Shown here piece after piece: positions 45,990-56,794 of a stretch of DNA of 64,000 nt. A program made the position numbers and the translations under genes. Below the pieces are notes generated by a model. The model was not told the DNA's origin. It did not search any database and saw only the letters and a list, made by a program, of their open reading frames with translations. Source of the stretch: Pseudomonas asuensis (lineage in GTDB: Bacteria; Pseudomonadota; Gammaproteobacteria; Pseudomonadales; Pseudomonadaceae); NCBI RefSeq assembly GCF_014646755.1, contig NZ_BMNW01000001.1, positions 62,001-126,000 of the forward strand, given 5' to 3'. Numbering within the stretch: position 1 is the stretch's first letter; each line of letters starts with the position of its first letter.

Positions 45990-47540
45990 TCATTTGAGCC
46001 CTAACCGTTTGGCCAGGCGGCTCAGATTCGCACGATCAATAGCCATTTCGCGTGCCACATCCGCCCAACAATAGTGGTGCCGCTCAAGCGAGGCCTGAAT
46101 GAGCTGCTTTTGGTAGGCGTCTACTGCTTCCCGCAAAGGAAGATTGGCAGGCAGGTCAGTTTTCACCGCATCAGGCGCTACCTCTGGAAGAGGTGTTACC
46201 GTCGGCAAGTCCAGCGCCTTGCTATCAATACTGAGGATGCGTGGTCGCTCGGCATGGCTCGACAACGCTTTGAGGGCGGCGCGGCTGATCAAGTGCTCTA
46301 ATTCCCGGACATTCCCGGGCCACTCATAGGTGAGTAACGAATTTTGTGCTTCAGGACTCAGGCGCAGGCTACGTAATCCTAACCGCGCTCTGTTTTCCTC
46401 AAGAAAATACCCGGCCAAAAGCAGCACATCGCGCCCGCGCTCACGCAAGGCCGGCACCTTAAGCGGGTAAACACTTAGCCGGTGGTAGAGATCCGCCCTG
46501 AAACGCCCCGCCTTTACCTCTTCGGCCAGGTCTCGGTTGGTAGCAGCAATCACCCGGACATCAACATGGTGTTCGCGATCCGACCCCACCCGTTGCAGTT
46601 GGCCACTTTGGAGCACGCGCAGCAACTTGGCCTGTGCAGACAAAGGCATCTCGCCGACCTCATCGAGGAACAGCGTCCCGCCATTGGCCAGATCAAATTT
46701 GCCGCTGCGCTCGCTGACTGCTCCGGAAAAAGCGCCGCGTACATGCCCAAATAACTCACTCTCTACCAGTGTTTCCGGCAAGGCCGCGCAGTTGATGCTA
46801 ATTAGCGGCCGACGTGCGCGTGCAGACTGGGCGTGAATCGCCTCGGCTACCAGCTCCTTGCCTACTCCGGTCTCACCGGTAATCAGTACCGTTAGATCGC
46901 TGTCCCCCACCAGGGCGACTTGTTGCAGGAGCTGCTTGTGAGCAGCACTCTGACCGATCAGCTCACGGGTACGAGCCCGCCCTGCGGCCTGCTTGTAGAT
47001 CTCGGCCAGTTGACTTTCATCGGCCACGCGACGCGTTAGAGCATTGATTCGCTCAGCTGCCGTCACAGTAGCCGAAGCCAAACTGGCAAACGCCTGCAGC
47101 ATATCCAGATCCACCGTGCCGAAGCGCGCCTCGTCAAGTGCATCCAGTGTCAGCAGTCCCCAGACCTGATCCTGCACATATAGCGGACAACCCAAGCAGT
47201 CATGGACTTCCAGGGCTTCATGTCCCTCAACCAAGCCGTCATAGGGATCCGGCAAGTCGCAATCTGCCGCAAAGCGGGTCGGCCCTCGGTGCTCGATCAA
47301 CACCTTGAGCCGCGGATGCTCGCTGATGCGAAAGCGACGCCCTAGCGTGTCAGGGCTAAGCCCCTGCACTGCCAGTGGAATGAGCTGGTCACCATCCAGC
47401 CTGAGCAAGGCCACAGCATCGCATGGCAATAACTCGCGTAGTGCCAGCAGTAACTTGCGATAGCGTTCCTGCTCAGGCAGCTCGCGAGACAGGTCAGCGA
47501 CCAGAGGAATCAATGCAGACAACAAAGGAGCTGTGGTCAT
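45990..47540 (-). CDS. norR: NorR nitric-oxide-sensing sigma-54 activator
   Basis: 516 aa: GAF sensor (about 20-170), AAA+ domain (about 190-430; Walker A 'GETGVGKE', Walker B 'GGTLFLDEVGE') and C-terminal Fis-type helix-turn-helix. All six iron-site residues of E. coli NorR (R75, D96, D99, H111, C113, D131) are found at +2 offset (R77, D98, D101, H113, C115, D133). The sigma-54 contact loop reads GAFSGA (269-274) instead of GAFTGA, a conservative but noteworthy change. Divergent from hmp, with three enhancer sites between them. An FhpR-type role is likely. Confidence 0.93.
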   Translation of the reverse strand: MTTAPLLSALIPLVADLSRELPEQERYRKLLLALRELLPCDAVALLRLDGDQLIPLAVQGLSPDTLGRRFRISEHPRLKVLIEHRGPTRFAADCDLPDPYDGLVEGHEALEVHDCLGCPLYVQDQVWGLLTLDALDEARFGTVDLDMLQAFASLASATVTAAERINALTRRVADESQLAEIYKQAAGRARTRELIGQSAAHKQLLQQVALVGDSDLTVLITGETGVGKELVAEAIHAQSARARRPLISINCAALPETLVESELFGHVRGAFSGAVSERSGKFDLANGGTLFLDEVGEMPLSAQAKLLRVLQSGQLQRVGSDREHHVDVRVIAATNRDLAEEVKAGRFRADLYHRLSVYPLKVPALRERGRDVLLLAGYFLEENRARLGLRSLRLSPEAQNSLLTYEWPGNVRELEHLISRAALKALSSHAERPRILSIDSKALDLPTVTPLPEVAPDAVKTDLPANLPLREAVDAYQKQLIQASLERHHYCWADVAREMAIDRANLSRLAKRLGLK

Positions 47541-47592
47541 TATGACCTCTCATAGAGTCAATTTGACTAGATCAAGATGCAGTCAAAAGGAC
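47536..47592 (+). promoter_or_regulatory. Three NorR enhancer sites (GT-N7-AC)
   Basis: GTCATTATGAC (47536-47546), GTCAATTTGAC (47557-47567) and GTCAAAAGGAC (47582-47592) all fit the GT-N7-AC consensus, spaced 21 and 25 bp start to start. The first spans the norR start codon, so NorR may also repress itself. Three sites is the arrangement known for E. coli norVW. Confidence 0.8.
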
Positions 47593-47633
47593 TCTTATCT
47601 AGATAACCTATTGATTTTTCTAGCCCTAAATCG

Positions 47634-47648
47634 TGGCACGCCTTGTGT
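47634..47648 (+). promoter_or_regulatory. Probable sigma-54 promoter of hmp
   Basis: TGGCACG at 47634 is a perfect -24 element. At the correct 10-bp spacing the -12 dinucleotide is GT instead of GC, a near-consensus site. It lies about 42 bp downstream of the last NorR site and 35 bp before the hmp start. Confidence 0.6.
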
Positions 47649-47682
47649 ATTACATCAGTAAAGCTAACTCAGGAGCTGAACT

Positions 47683-48864
47683 ATGTTAACTGCTCAACAA
47701 CGCACAATCATCAAGGCCACTGTTCCCTTGCTAGAAACTGGGGGTGAAGTGCTGACCACTCACTTCTACAAAATGATGCTCAACGAGTATCCCGAGGTTC
47801 GCCCGCTATTCAATCAGGCTCACCAGGCCAGTGGTGCCCAGCCTCGCGCATTGGCAAACGGTGTACTCATGTATGCCCGACATATTGACCAATTGGAGGC
47901 GCTCGGCCCCCTGGTAGGTCAAATCGTCAACAAGCATGTTGCCTTACAGATTCTGCCTGAACATTATCCCATCGTAGGAACCTGCCTACTGCGGGCTATT
48001 CGTGAAGTATTGGGCGAAGAGATCGCTACCGATGAAGTCATTGATGCCTGGGCTGCCGCTTACGGCCAGCTGGCGGATATCCTGATTGGGGCAGAAGAGG
48101 ATCTCTACGCTACTCACGAAGCGGCACCTGGCGGATGGCGTGGCGGTCGCTGGTTCAGGGTGGCCCGCAAGGTAATAGAGAGTAACGAGATTACCTCCTT
48201 CTACCTGGTGCCTGACGACGGTAATGCCCTGTTGGGTTTCCAGCCCGGTCAATACATCGGCATGCGCCTGATGCTGGAGGGCGAAGAAGTACGCCGGAAT
48301 TATTCTCTGTCTGCTCGCGCCAATGGTCACGAATACCGCATCAGCGTCAAACGCGAGGCTAACGGTCGCGTGTCCAACTATCTGCATGACCAGGTGAAGG
48401 AAGGTGATCGTCTGGAGTTGTTCCCCCCAGCCGGCGACTTTACCTTGAAGCCATCCGAAAAGCCCCTGGCGTTCATTACGGCAGGCGTTGGGATTACTCC
48501 GGCACTTGCCATGCTGGAAGCAGCACTTGAAACCCGTCGGCCTATTACATTTATTCACTGTGCTCGGGACGCTGGTGTGCAGGCGTTTCGCCCGTGGCTT
48601 GAAGCTCAGATGGCGAAGCACCCTCAGCTACGCTGTTATTTCTGCTACAGCAACCCTCGCCCCGAAGACCAGGGCGATGCAACCGGTCTGCTAACACAAG
48701 CGCTGCTGGAACAGTGGCTGCCTGAAGACCGTGACCTGGACGCCTATTTCCTTGGGCCGCAGCCCTTTATGGCCATGATCAAGCGCGAACTCAAGGCGCT
48801 AGGTGTGCCTGAAGCACAAAGCCATTATGAGTTTTTTGGGCCAGCAGCCTCCCTGGAAGCCTAA
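47683..48864 (+). CDS. hmp: Flavohemoprotein nitric oxide dioxygenase
   Basis: 393 aa. The globin domain has TyrB10 (Y29), GlnE7 (Q53) and proximal HisF8 (H85) at the same positions as E. coli Hmp. The FAD site is 'RRNYSLSARANG'; the NAD site is 'FITAGVGITPALAML'. It converts NO to nitrate with O2 and NAD(P)H. CAGGAG lies 8 nt before ATG 47683. Control by NorR is strongly suggested by the intergenic sites; in E. coli hmp is instead under NsrR. Confidence 0.96.
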   Translation: MLTAQQRTIIKATVPLLETGGEVLTTHFYKMMLNEYPEVRPLFNQAHQASGAQPRALANGVLMYARHIDQLEALGPLVGQIVNKHVALQILPEHYPIVGTCLLRAIREVLGEEIATDEVIDAWAAAYGQLADILIGAEEDLYATHEAAPGGWRGGRWFRVARKVIESNEITSFYLVPDDGNALLGFQPGQYIGMRLMLEGEEVRRNYSLSARANGHEYRISVKREANGRVSNYLHDQVKEGDRLELFPPAGDFTLKPSEKPLAFITAGVGITPALAMLEAALETRRPITFIHCARDAGVQAFRPWLEAQMAKHPQLRCYFCYSNPRPEDQGDATGLLTQALLEQWLPEDRDLDAYFLGPQPFMAMIKRELKALGVPEAQSHYEFFGPAASLEA

Positions 48865-48871
48865 CCCGAAT

Positions 48872-48897
48872 AGGCGGGTCAAGCGATCCGCCTTTTA
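48872..48897 (+). terminator. Rho-independent terminator of hmp
   Basis: 9-bp stem AGGCGGGTC / GATCCGCCT with one mismatch, 4-nt loop, then TTTAAT. Confidence 0.75.
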
Positions 48898-49007
48898 ATA
48901 CATTATTGTTGATTAAAAACCTCATTATTATTCATTAGATCGATTCCAAAAGGCTCGGTACGATGGACAAGCTATTACCTGCGTGCCTATAAAAGCCTCT
49001 AATAATT

Positions 49008-50186
49008 GTGAAAAAAAGACTGCGTTCCTTGCTGCCCTGGTTCAAGCGTTTCAAACCCATTGCCGTCAAAGCCCCGCCCCGTGAACTGGTCCGTGCCACA
49101 CTTGGCGCCTGCCTGGGCATGGTAGCCAGCGTTTTGGCGTGTACTCATTTTTACGGACTCGAGATCGCGCTGCGGATTGCAGCCCCTATCGGCGCATCGG
49201 CCCTGCTGCTGTTTGCTGTCTCGTCCAGCCCCCTGGCGCAACCCTGGTCAATCATTGGCGGTAACGTAGTGGCTGCCGGCATTGGGGCGCTGGTCGGTCA
49301 GTGGATTGACCATACCCTCGTGGCTGCCGCGGTGGCGATGGCACTCACCATCGTCACCATGTTCAGCCTGCGCTGCCTGCATCCGCCGGGTATTGCAGTT
49401 GTCGTGGCGGTCAGCCTGGGGGGGCCAGCTTTCCAGCAGCTGGGGTTGCACGTCATGCTGCCAGTTGCACTCTGCTCGTTGATTGTCCTGGCAGGTGCCC
49501 TGGTCTACAACAATCTGACCCGCCTGCCCTATCCCAAGCCCCCCGCGCCAGCAGCCAACCCGCATAACACACGCGACCCGCTGCCTTCTCAGCGTGCAGG
49601 TTTTACAACAGCGGATCTGGAACTGGCCATGAAGGAGTTTGGTGGCTTTGTCGATATCACTCGAGACGACCTCGAAGCGCTGGTTCGGCAGACCGAACGG
49701 CATGCGCTGAGCCGAAGCATGGGTGCGATTACGGCCGCCCAGATCATGTCCAGGGATTTGCAGGTAGCTCATCCTGATACAACGTTACAGCAGGCCTGGA
49801 GCTTGTTGGAATCCCACCACCTGAAGGCACTGCCGATTCTTGATGAGGCAAGGCATCTGGTGGGTATCGTCACCCTGGCCGACTTGTTCAAAGCGATCGA
49901 ACCGGGCTCGACGAAAGCACTCGGCAATCCGGGCGAGATTCCCCTTGGGCAGTTCATGACACGCCACGTGAAGTGCGTACGCGACACCACCCATATCGTA
50001 GAGCTGGTGTCGCTACTGTCAGACAAGGGCCTGCATTACCTGCCCGTCCTGGACGAGCCTGGCAATCTAGTCGGTATCATCAGTCAGACAGACCTGATTG
50101 CTGCACTCTATCAGCGCTGGTTAAAGAACGTACTCGCACACCGCGAGGCGGCCAACCAGCGTTCCTCTGAAGAAAACGCTGCGTGA
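49008..50186 (+). CDS. HPP-family membrane protein with tandem CBS domains
   Basis: 392 aa. An HPP transmembrane domain with four helices (about 30-170; 'IAAPIGASALLLFAV', 'RCLHPPGIAVVVAV', containing the namesake HPP) is followed by a linker and two CBS domains (about 245-375; 'LPILDEARHLVGIVTLADL', 'LPVLDEPGNLVGIISQTDL'). Plant HPP proteins transport nitrite; bacterial function is uncharacterised. CBS pairs usually bind adenine nucleotides. A GTG start at 49008 has no strong Shine-Dalgarno. Location next to hmp, whose product yields nitrate, makes a nitrogen-oxide link plausible. Confidence 0.82.
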   Translation: MKKRLRSLLPWFKRFKPIAVKAPPRELVRATLGACLGMVASVLACTHFYGLEIALRIAAPIGASALLLFAVSSSPLAQPWSIIGGNVVAAGIGALVGQWIDHTLVAAAVAMALTIVTMFSLRCLHPPGIAVVVAVSLGGPAFQQLGLHVMLPVALCSLIVLAGALVYNNLTRLPYPKPPAPAANPHNTRDPLPSQRAGFTTADLELAMKEFGGFVDITRDDLEALVRQTERHALSRSMGAITAAQIMSRDLQVAHPDTTLQQAWSLLESHHLKALPILDEARHLVGIVTLADLFKAIEPGSTKALGNPGEIPLGQFMTRHVKCVRDTTHIVELVSLLSDKGLHYLPVLDEPGNLVGIISQTDLIAALYQRWLKNVLAHREAANQRSSEENAA

Positions 50187-50224
50187 TACCAAAGGCGCAT
50201 GGCTCGGATCATGCGTCTTAGGCT

Positions 50225-51082
50225 CTACCCTTCCCAACGCTGAGACCAGTCGGCCTCCTCGTTGATCACCTCTCTCAATAGCTGGATAGCGTTCTGAAGA
50301 ACAGACGTTTCCTTGTCACGTGAATACACCAGATACGTGGGATAAGTGAATTCCGGCGCCCGCTCCACCCGTTGCAGAATGCCGGTGTCCAGATAACTTT
50401 GCACAACCCGTGTTCTGAAATACCCCGCCCCCCCATTCAGCACAAGGTACTGCAGCGCCAACGGCCCTAAACTGAATGAAAGCGCCGCTTTTGCCTTTTC
50501 GGGCATGGCAGCATCGTGCTGTTTTCGGAAGGCCTCCCCCCAGTCGACATAGATGTAGGGGCCAGGTTGAGCAACTGAGCAGACCTGGATCAGCTTTTCT
50601 TCCAGGATCTGCTCAACCTGCATACCTGGCCAATATTCCGGCTGATAGACCAGCGCCGCGTCAAGTACACCCTGTTCTACCTGTTGCTGCAGGCGGCTAC
50701 TGTCAGCAATTTCGGCCCGCACCGCGTAACCGGGCAGCGCCTCACGCAGACGCTTTACCCAACTAAGAATAAGTGGGTTACTGAGGCTTACCTCACCTCC
50801 TACCGTAATCAGATTAGGAAACCCCTCCGGCAGTGGCAGATCACGCCGTGCAGCCTCCCATGTCTGTACGAGCTGGCTGGCGTATCCGGCAAATACCTGG
50901 CCGTCCGCCGTTAGCCGGGCACCTGCCCGGTTACGCACAAATAATCGACACTGAAGCTGCGCTTCCAGACTCTGCACCCGTGCGGTGACGGCGGTTTGAG
51001 TTACGTGCAGCCGTTCAGCCGCCGCCAGAAAACTCCCGGTACGTGCAATTTCCAGAAAGGTACGTGCCAGTTCAAGATCCAT
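50225..51082 (-). CDS. LysR-family transcriptional regulator
   Basis: 285 aa. Winged helix-turn-helix at the N-terminus ('ARTFLEIARTGSFLAAAERL', 'VTQTAVTARVQSLE') and a periplasmic-binding-like effector domain. ATG 51082 was chosen because LysR proteins start close to the helix-turn-helix; the frame upstream overlaps pobR. It is 46 bp downstream of pobR on the same strand. Target unknown; aromatic catabolism is possible by context. Confidence 0.83.
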   Translation of the reverse strand: MDLELARTFLEIARTGSFLAAAERLHVTQTAVTARVQSLEAQLQCRLFVRNRAGARLTADGQVFAGYASQLVQTWEAARRDLPLPEGFPNLITVGGEVSLSNPLILSWVKRLREALPGYAVRAEIADSSRLQQQVEQGVLDAALVYQPEYWPGMQVEQILEEKLIQVCSVAQPGPYIYVDWGEAFRKQHDAAMPEKAKAALSFSLGPLALQYLVLNGGAGYFRTRVVQSYLDTGILQRVERAPEFTYPTYLVYSRDKETSVLQNAIQLLREVINEEADWSQRWEG

Positions 51083-51128
51083 GGTTGTCTGACTATAGAT
51101 AAGCGAGACGTCAGTGTAGCCGCTGAAC

Positions 51129-52025
51129 TCACGCTGTATGCAGCTCAGCTTCCCGCAAAGGGGATTCCCGACGGAAAACCGAAGGTGAGACTCCAACCAG
51201 CCGCTTGAAGAAGCGCGTGAAGTACGCCGGCTCGGAAAAGCCAAGCAGGTCGGCGATCTGGTTTACCGTAAGGCCTGTATAAATCAGGTTTCGCTTGGCT
51301 TCGAGCAACAGTCGCTGATGAATGACGCCCAACGCCGTCTGCCCGCGCAGCCGTCGGCAGAGGCCATTGAGATAAGCCGGTGTGATTCCCAATTCGTTGG
51401 CATACCCCTCGATAGGCCAGTGCCTGGAGTAATTCGATTCTACTAGCTGAGAAAATGCGGTCAGATAAGACTGACCTCGCTCGGGCCGTTCCTGGGCATT
51501 GCGCACCATTACCTGCCGTCCCAACCATACCGCTAACACGCCTACCAATGACTGCAGCAATAGATCCCGCGCCGGTGCCGAGGTGCTGTACTCGTTATTG
51601 ATCGCAGCAAAAAGTGTATGGATATAGCGCCGTTCTCGCCCGACCCGATAAAGCGCAGGCTGGCTGAAGGTCTGGGTCTGACCGCCTAAATGCTCTTGTA
51701 GGCGCGAGACCAGTGGCATGGCCAAGGTAAGAATGAAGCCATCAATGTCTTCTGAGAAGCGAAACCCGTGAATACAGAAAGCTGGCACTACCTGAATCGC
51801 AGAATCATCGATGCGGGTTAGCTGACCGTCCACATTCAACTCAGCCCAGCCCTTTCGTACGTAGAGCAATTGCACCAGATCAGCGTGGCGATGCAGCTGG
51901 ATTTCCCAATGATGCAGACTGCTACGCTTGGGAATGGACTCACAGTGCAACAGATCCGGTGTGGGCCATTCCAATGGATCACCATAAAGCATGAATACAG
52001 GAATACTCGGCGCGGACGGCTTCAT
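51129..52025 (-). CDS. pobR: AraC/XylS-family regulator of 4-hydroxybenzoate degradation (PobR-like)
   Basis: About 298 aa. N-terminal cupin-like domain ('HWEIQLHRHADLVQLLYVRK') and C-terminal double helix-turn-helix ('NQIADLLGFSEPAYFTRFFK'). It is divergent from pobA, the arrangement of Pseudomonas AraC-type PobR, which activates pobA with 4-hydroxybenzoate. ATG 52025 has GGGGG 5 nt upstream; an ATG at 52037 is possible. Confidence 0.83.
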   Translation of the reverse strand: MKPSAPSIPVFMLYGDPLEWPTPDLLHCESIPKRSSLHHWEIQLHRHADLVQLLYVRKGWAELNVDGQLTRIDDSAIQVVPAFCIHGFRFSEDIDGFILTLAMPLVSRLQEHLGGQTQTFSQPALYRVGRERRYIHTLFAAINNEYSTSAPARDLLLQSLVGVLAVWLGRQVMVRNAQERPERGQSYLTAFSQLVESNYSRHWPIEGYANELGITPAYLNGLCRRLRGQTALGVIHQRLLLEAKRNLIYTGLTVNQIADLLGFSEPAYFTRFFKRLVGVSPSVFRRESPLREAELHTA

Positions 52026-52081
52026 GATGGCCCCCATTGTTATGCGATAGAGTTTATAAAAGTCCAGAACTTCATACGTAA

Positions 52082-53380
<1,299 letters not shown>

Positions 53381-53445
53381 GGCAGCCGCCGTTAAGCTCT
53401 GGTAATCTGGAGGTCTTGACCCAGCCCGCTGAAGCGCGTCCATGA

Positions 53446-54327
<882 letters not shown>

Positions 54328-54394
54328 CCAGACGCTTCCTGTCGTTCACTGCTGGCCAGACTCACTGACCAGCAGGCTTTATCAAGGAACCTTT

Positions 54395-55192
54395 GTGAGC
54401 CATCGCTACCTCGTTATTGACAGCAGCGCCTTCGCCAGCTCCGAATTGGAGGCTTATCTGTCTGCGCGTCCCAAGAACCGCGTCATTGTTCCCGACAGCA
54501 CCGCTGTACAGCTCTTCCAGCCCGAACAATGGGTAACGGCCCGGAATGGGCTGTTCAAGCAGTACAAGGACCGAATCTTCTTTTCAGATTCCAGCGGGCC
54601 GATTCTTCAGGCTGAGATGGAAGGACGCAAACCCAGCATTCTTGCCGCCCCGCTGACGCGAGCGTTTAACGCCACCATTACCGCTGAAGGTGAAGAAGAG
54701 GCACGGCAACTGGCCTATATTCATAAGAATCTGCTGGATATCGAGGATGAGTACCTGGCCAACCGCAAGGTATTCCTCAATACGCTCATTACTCATATGA
54801 GCAAGGCACTGCAAGACAATCCAGGCATCATCCAGCACCGTGAAGCGGCTATCCACCTGGCGGCGGCTACGGCCCAGCGCGGCTTGGCCAAGGGTTTTTC
54901 ACCCAGCCTGATTGGCGCCCCCTATAGTGTGTTTCTCAAGGCATACCCGTTGGCAGCCCGTTATGTGGCGCTGCTTGCCTCATTGATAGTTGAACAGATA
55001 GAGGATACCAGTGCAGTTACCAAGGTAAATGCAGGTGTGATTATTGAAACCTTTACTCAGCGGGATAATGTACTGATTGCTAGCCTGTTTGATGGCTTAT
55101 TAAGTACCGATGAGCAGGCCAACAATGCCTTCGCCGCGCTCAAGCAAACCCTTGCCGTGCTCAGCAAGGTAGGCTCCCAGTCCGTGCACTGA
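54395..55192 (+). CDS. Unrecognised protein, 265 aa
   Basis: No family recognised. The N-terminus 'YLVIDSSAFASSELEAYL' followed by 'RVIVPDSTAVQLF' looks like a Rossmann-type start with acidic residues, as in PIN-like nucleases, but no confident match can be made. The middle is helical, with 'GEEEARQLAYIHKNLLDIED'; near the C-terminus 'RDNVLIASLFDGLLSTDEQA' could supply further acidic residues. It starts at GTG with AGGAA about 6 nt upstream. A single gene between nadC and the GH5 gene, followed by a strong hairpin. Confidence 0.7.
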   Translation: MSHRYLVIDSSAFASSELEAYLSARPKNRVIVPDSTAVQLFQPEQWVTARNGLFKQYKDRIFFSDSSGPILQAEMEGRKPSILAAPLTRAFNATITAEGEEEARQLAYIHKNLLDIEDEYLANRKVFLNTLITHMSKALQDNPGIIQHREAAIHLAAATAQRGLAKGFSPSLIGAPYSVFLKAYPLAARYVALLASLIVEQIEDTSAVTKVNAGVIIETFTQRDNVLIASLFDGLLSTDEQANNAFAALKQTLAVLSKVGSQSVH

Positions 55193-55211
55193 GCTTAAAC
55201 CCCAGTCCATG

Positions 55212-55247
55212 ATTGGTTGCCTTTGTAGGTTAGCGAAGGCAACCAAT
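55212..55247 (+). terminator. Strong hairpin after the unrecognised gene
   Basis: Perfect 12-bp stem ATTGGTTGCCTT / AAGGCAACCAAT with a 12-nt loop, 20 bp beyond the stop. The following TAATTG is only weakly T-rich. Confidence 0.55.
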
Positions 55248-55685
55248 TAATTGACCAGGCTCACACTTTAGAACATTTCTCCGCTATCACTCTAAAGGCT
55301 CTAAACCGCTTATCTATCGCTGCTCTGCCCTCTTCGTGCCTATCCTTCCCAGCCTACACGCCTCTTCCGAAGCCTGTTCATAGTCAGCGTTAATCGTTGA
55401 GCTATCACAACTTAGCTACGCCAATTATTCTTACATGCCCTTTCGCCGTACTTTTGACGCTCTAAAAACTTAATCTCAAATAGCTATGACTGCGGCTAAT
55501 TGGCGCTCTATTACGGGCATTTTAAAGCCCACTCCACTCCTCAAGCCAAGCGCTTAACCGTCGATACGCCGAGCACAACGACAGCATGTGCAACGGAATT
55601 CACCCTTGCGCCTAACGATTGTCACGGCTTTTCCAGCGCATCACGGCTGCTGGTGATTGATTTACTCAATATTGGGGAGACTTCC
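55248..55685. other. Upstream region of the GH5 gene
   Basis: About 440 bp without an independent gene. The GH5 frame is open from 55500 but that part has no signal-peptide character. Pyrimidine-rich sequence, no motif I can name; it should hold the GH5 promoter. Confidence 0.4.
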
Positions 55686-56759
55686 ATGAACTGTTTTAAA
55701 CCTGTTGCCCGACTTACACGCTTTCTTCGTGGCGCAGCACAGGGTCTTTTACTATCCGCCTCTCTGGTAATCCTCCCCTCTCATGCCCAAGCCGACGATC
55801 TAAGCGTCGGGCTGGTGGGCCTGAACATGTCGGGCGCAGGATTTGCGGCCCATGTTCTGCCTGGCATGAATAACCGCAACTACATTTTTCCTACGGAAAC
55901 ACATTTCAAGGAATGGAGTGCCAAAGGTATTCGTCTGATCCGCTTCCCCATCATTTGGGAGCGTCTACAACCAAAGCTCTACAACATGCTGGACCCTGCC
56001 TATGTTGGGCTGATTCAGCAGACTATGAACTACGCACAAAAGTACAACGTGCGTGTGATCCTGGATCTACACAACTATGCGCGTTATCGCGGTGAGCTGA
56101 TCGGCACCAAGAACGTGCCTTATGGGGCGTATCATGACGTGATGTACCGCATCGCCTTTCGCTGGGCCAAGCACCCTGCCCTCTATGCCTATGACATCAT
56201 GAACGAGCCGAACGGTGCGCTCGACTATTGGCCGACGGCTGCACAACATGGCATCAATGGCGTGCGCACGGTGGACAAGGTCAAACCCATCATCGTTGAG
56301 GGCAACGGCTGGGCAGAGGCTACTCGCTGGGCGCACTGGAACGACTCGCTGCTCAACCTGAAAGACCCTTCCGATAACCTGATTTTCTCAGCACATACCT
56401 ATTTCGATAACAACTCGGGCGGTACTTACGCGGCGGTAGATGTCAGCACGCTGGACCCCATGTATGGCGTAGCGCGTGTGAAGCCTTTCGTAGAGTGGCT
56501 GAAGAAACATGGCAAAAAAGGTTATATCGGAGAGTTTGGTATCCCCGATAATGATCCACGCTGGCTGATATTGATGGATAACATGCTGGCGTACCTTAGA
56601 CAGAACTGTATTCCGGCGACCTACTGGGCAGCGGGTCCTGGCTGGGGTAATTACAACCTGGCCGTCGAGCCGGTGAACGGGCAGGAGCGCCCGCAATGGC
56701 CGACGCTCAAAAAATACCTGGACACCCCTGCTCATTGCGCTCAAATAGGCCCCAACTGA
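55686..56759 (+). CDS. Secreted GH5-family glycoside hydrolase (endoglucanase-like)
   Basis: 357-aa precursor with a signal peptide ending 'PSHAQADD'. GH5 barrel: 'GIRLIRFPIIWERLQP', 'VILDLHNYARY', acid/base Glu174 in 'YDIMNEPNG', 'SAHTYFD' and nucleophile Glu283 in 'GYIGEFGIPD'. Likely cleaves beta-1,4-glucan such as cellulose. ATG 55686 has GGAG 9 nt upstream. It sits tail-to-tail with the curli genes; no cellulose synthase genes are visible. Confidence 0.9.
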   Translation: MNCFKPVARLTRFLRGAAQGLLLSASLVILPSHAQADDLSVGLVGLNMSGAGFAAHVLPGMNNRNYIFPTETHFKEWSAKGIRLIRFPIIWERLQPKLYNMLDPAYVGLIQQTMNYAQKYNVRVILDLHNYARYRGELIGTKNVPYGAYHDVMYRIAFRWAKHPALYAYDIMNEPNGALDYWPTAAQHGINGVRTVDKVKPIIVEGNGWAEATRWAHWNDSLLNLKDPSDNLIFSAHTYFDNNSGGTYAAVDVSTLDPMYGVARVKPFVEWLKKHGKKGYIGEFGIPDNDPRWLILMDNMLAYLRQNCIPATYWAAGPGWGNYNLAVEPVNGQERPQWPTLKKYLDTPAHCAQIGPN

Positions 56760-56770
56760 TCAGACCTATG

Positions 56771-56792
56771 AGGGCCTCTAAAGGCCCTTTTT
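56771..56792. terminator. Rho-independent terminator between GH5 and csgG
   Basis: 7-bp stem AGGGCCT / AGGCCCT, 4-nt loop, then a T5 run on the plus strand. Confidence 0.85.
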
Positions 56793-56794
56793 GC

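Noticed and set aside
47565-47580. FNR-like box (TTGA..TCAA) upstream of hmp
   Set aside because: TTGAC-TAG-ATCAA is one base too short for the 14-bp FNR site and overlaps a better NorR site.
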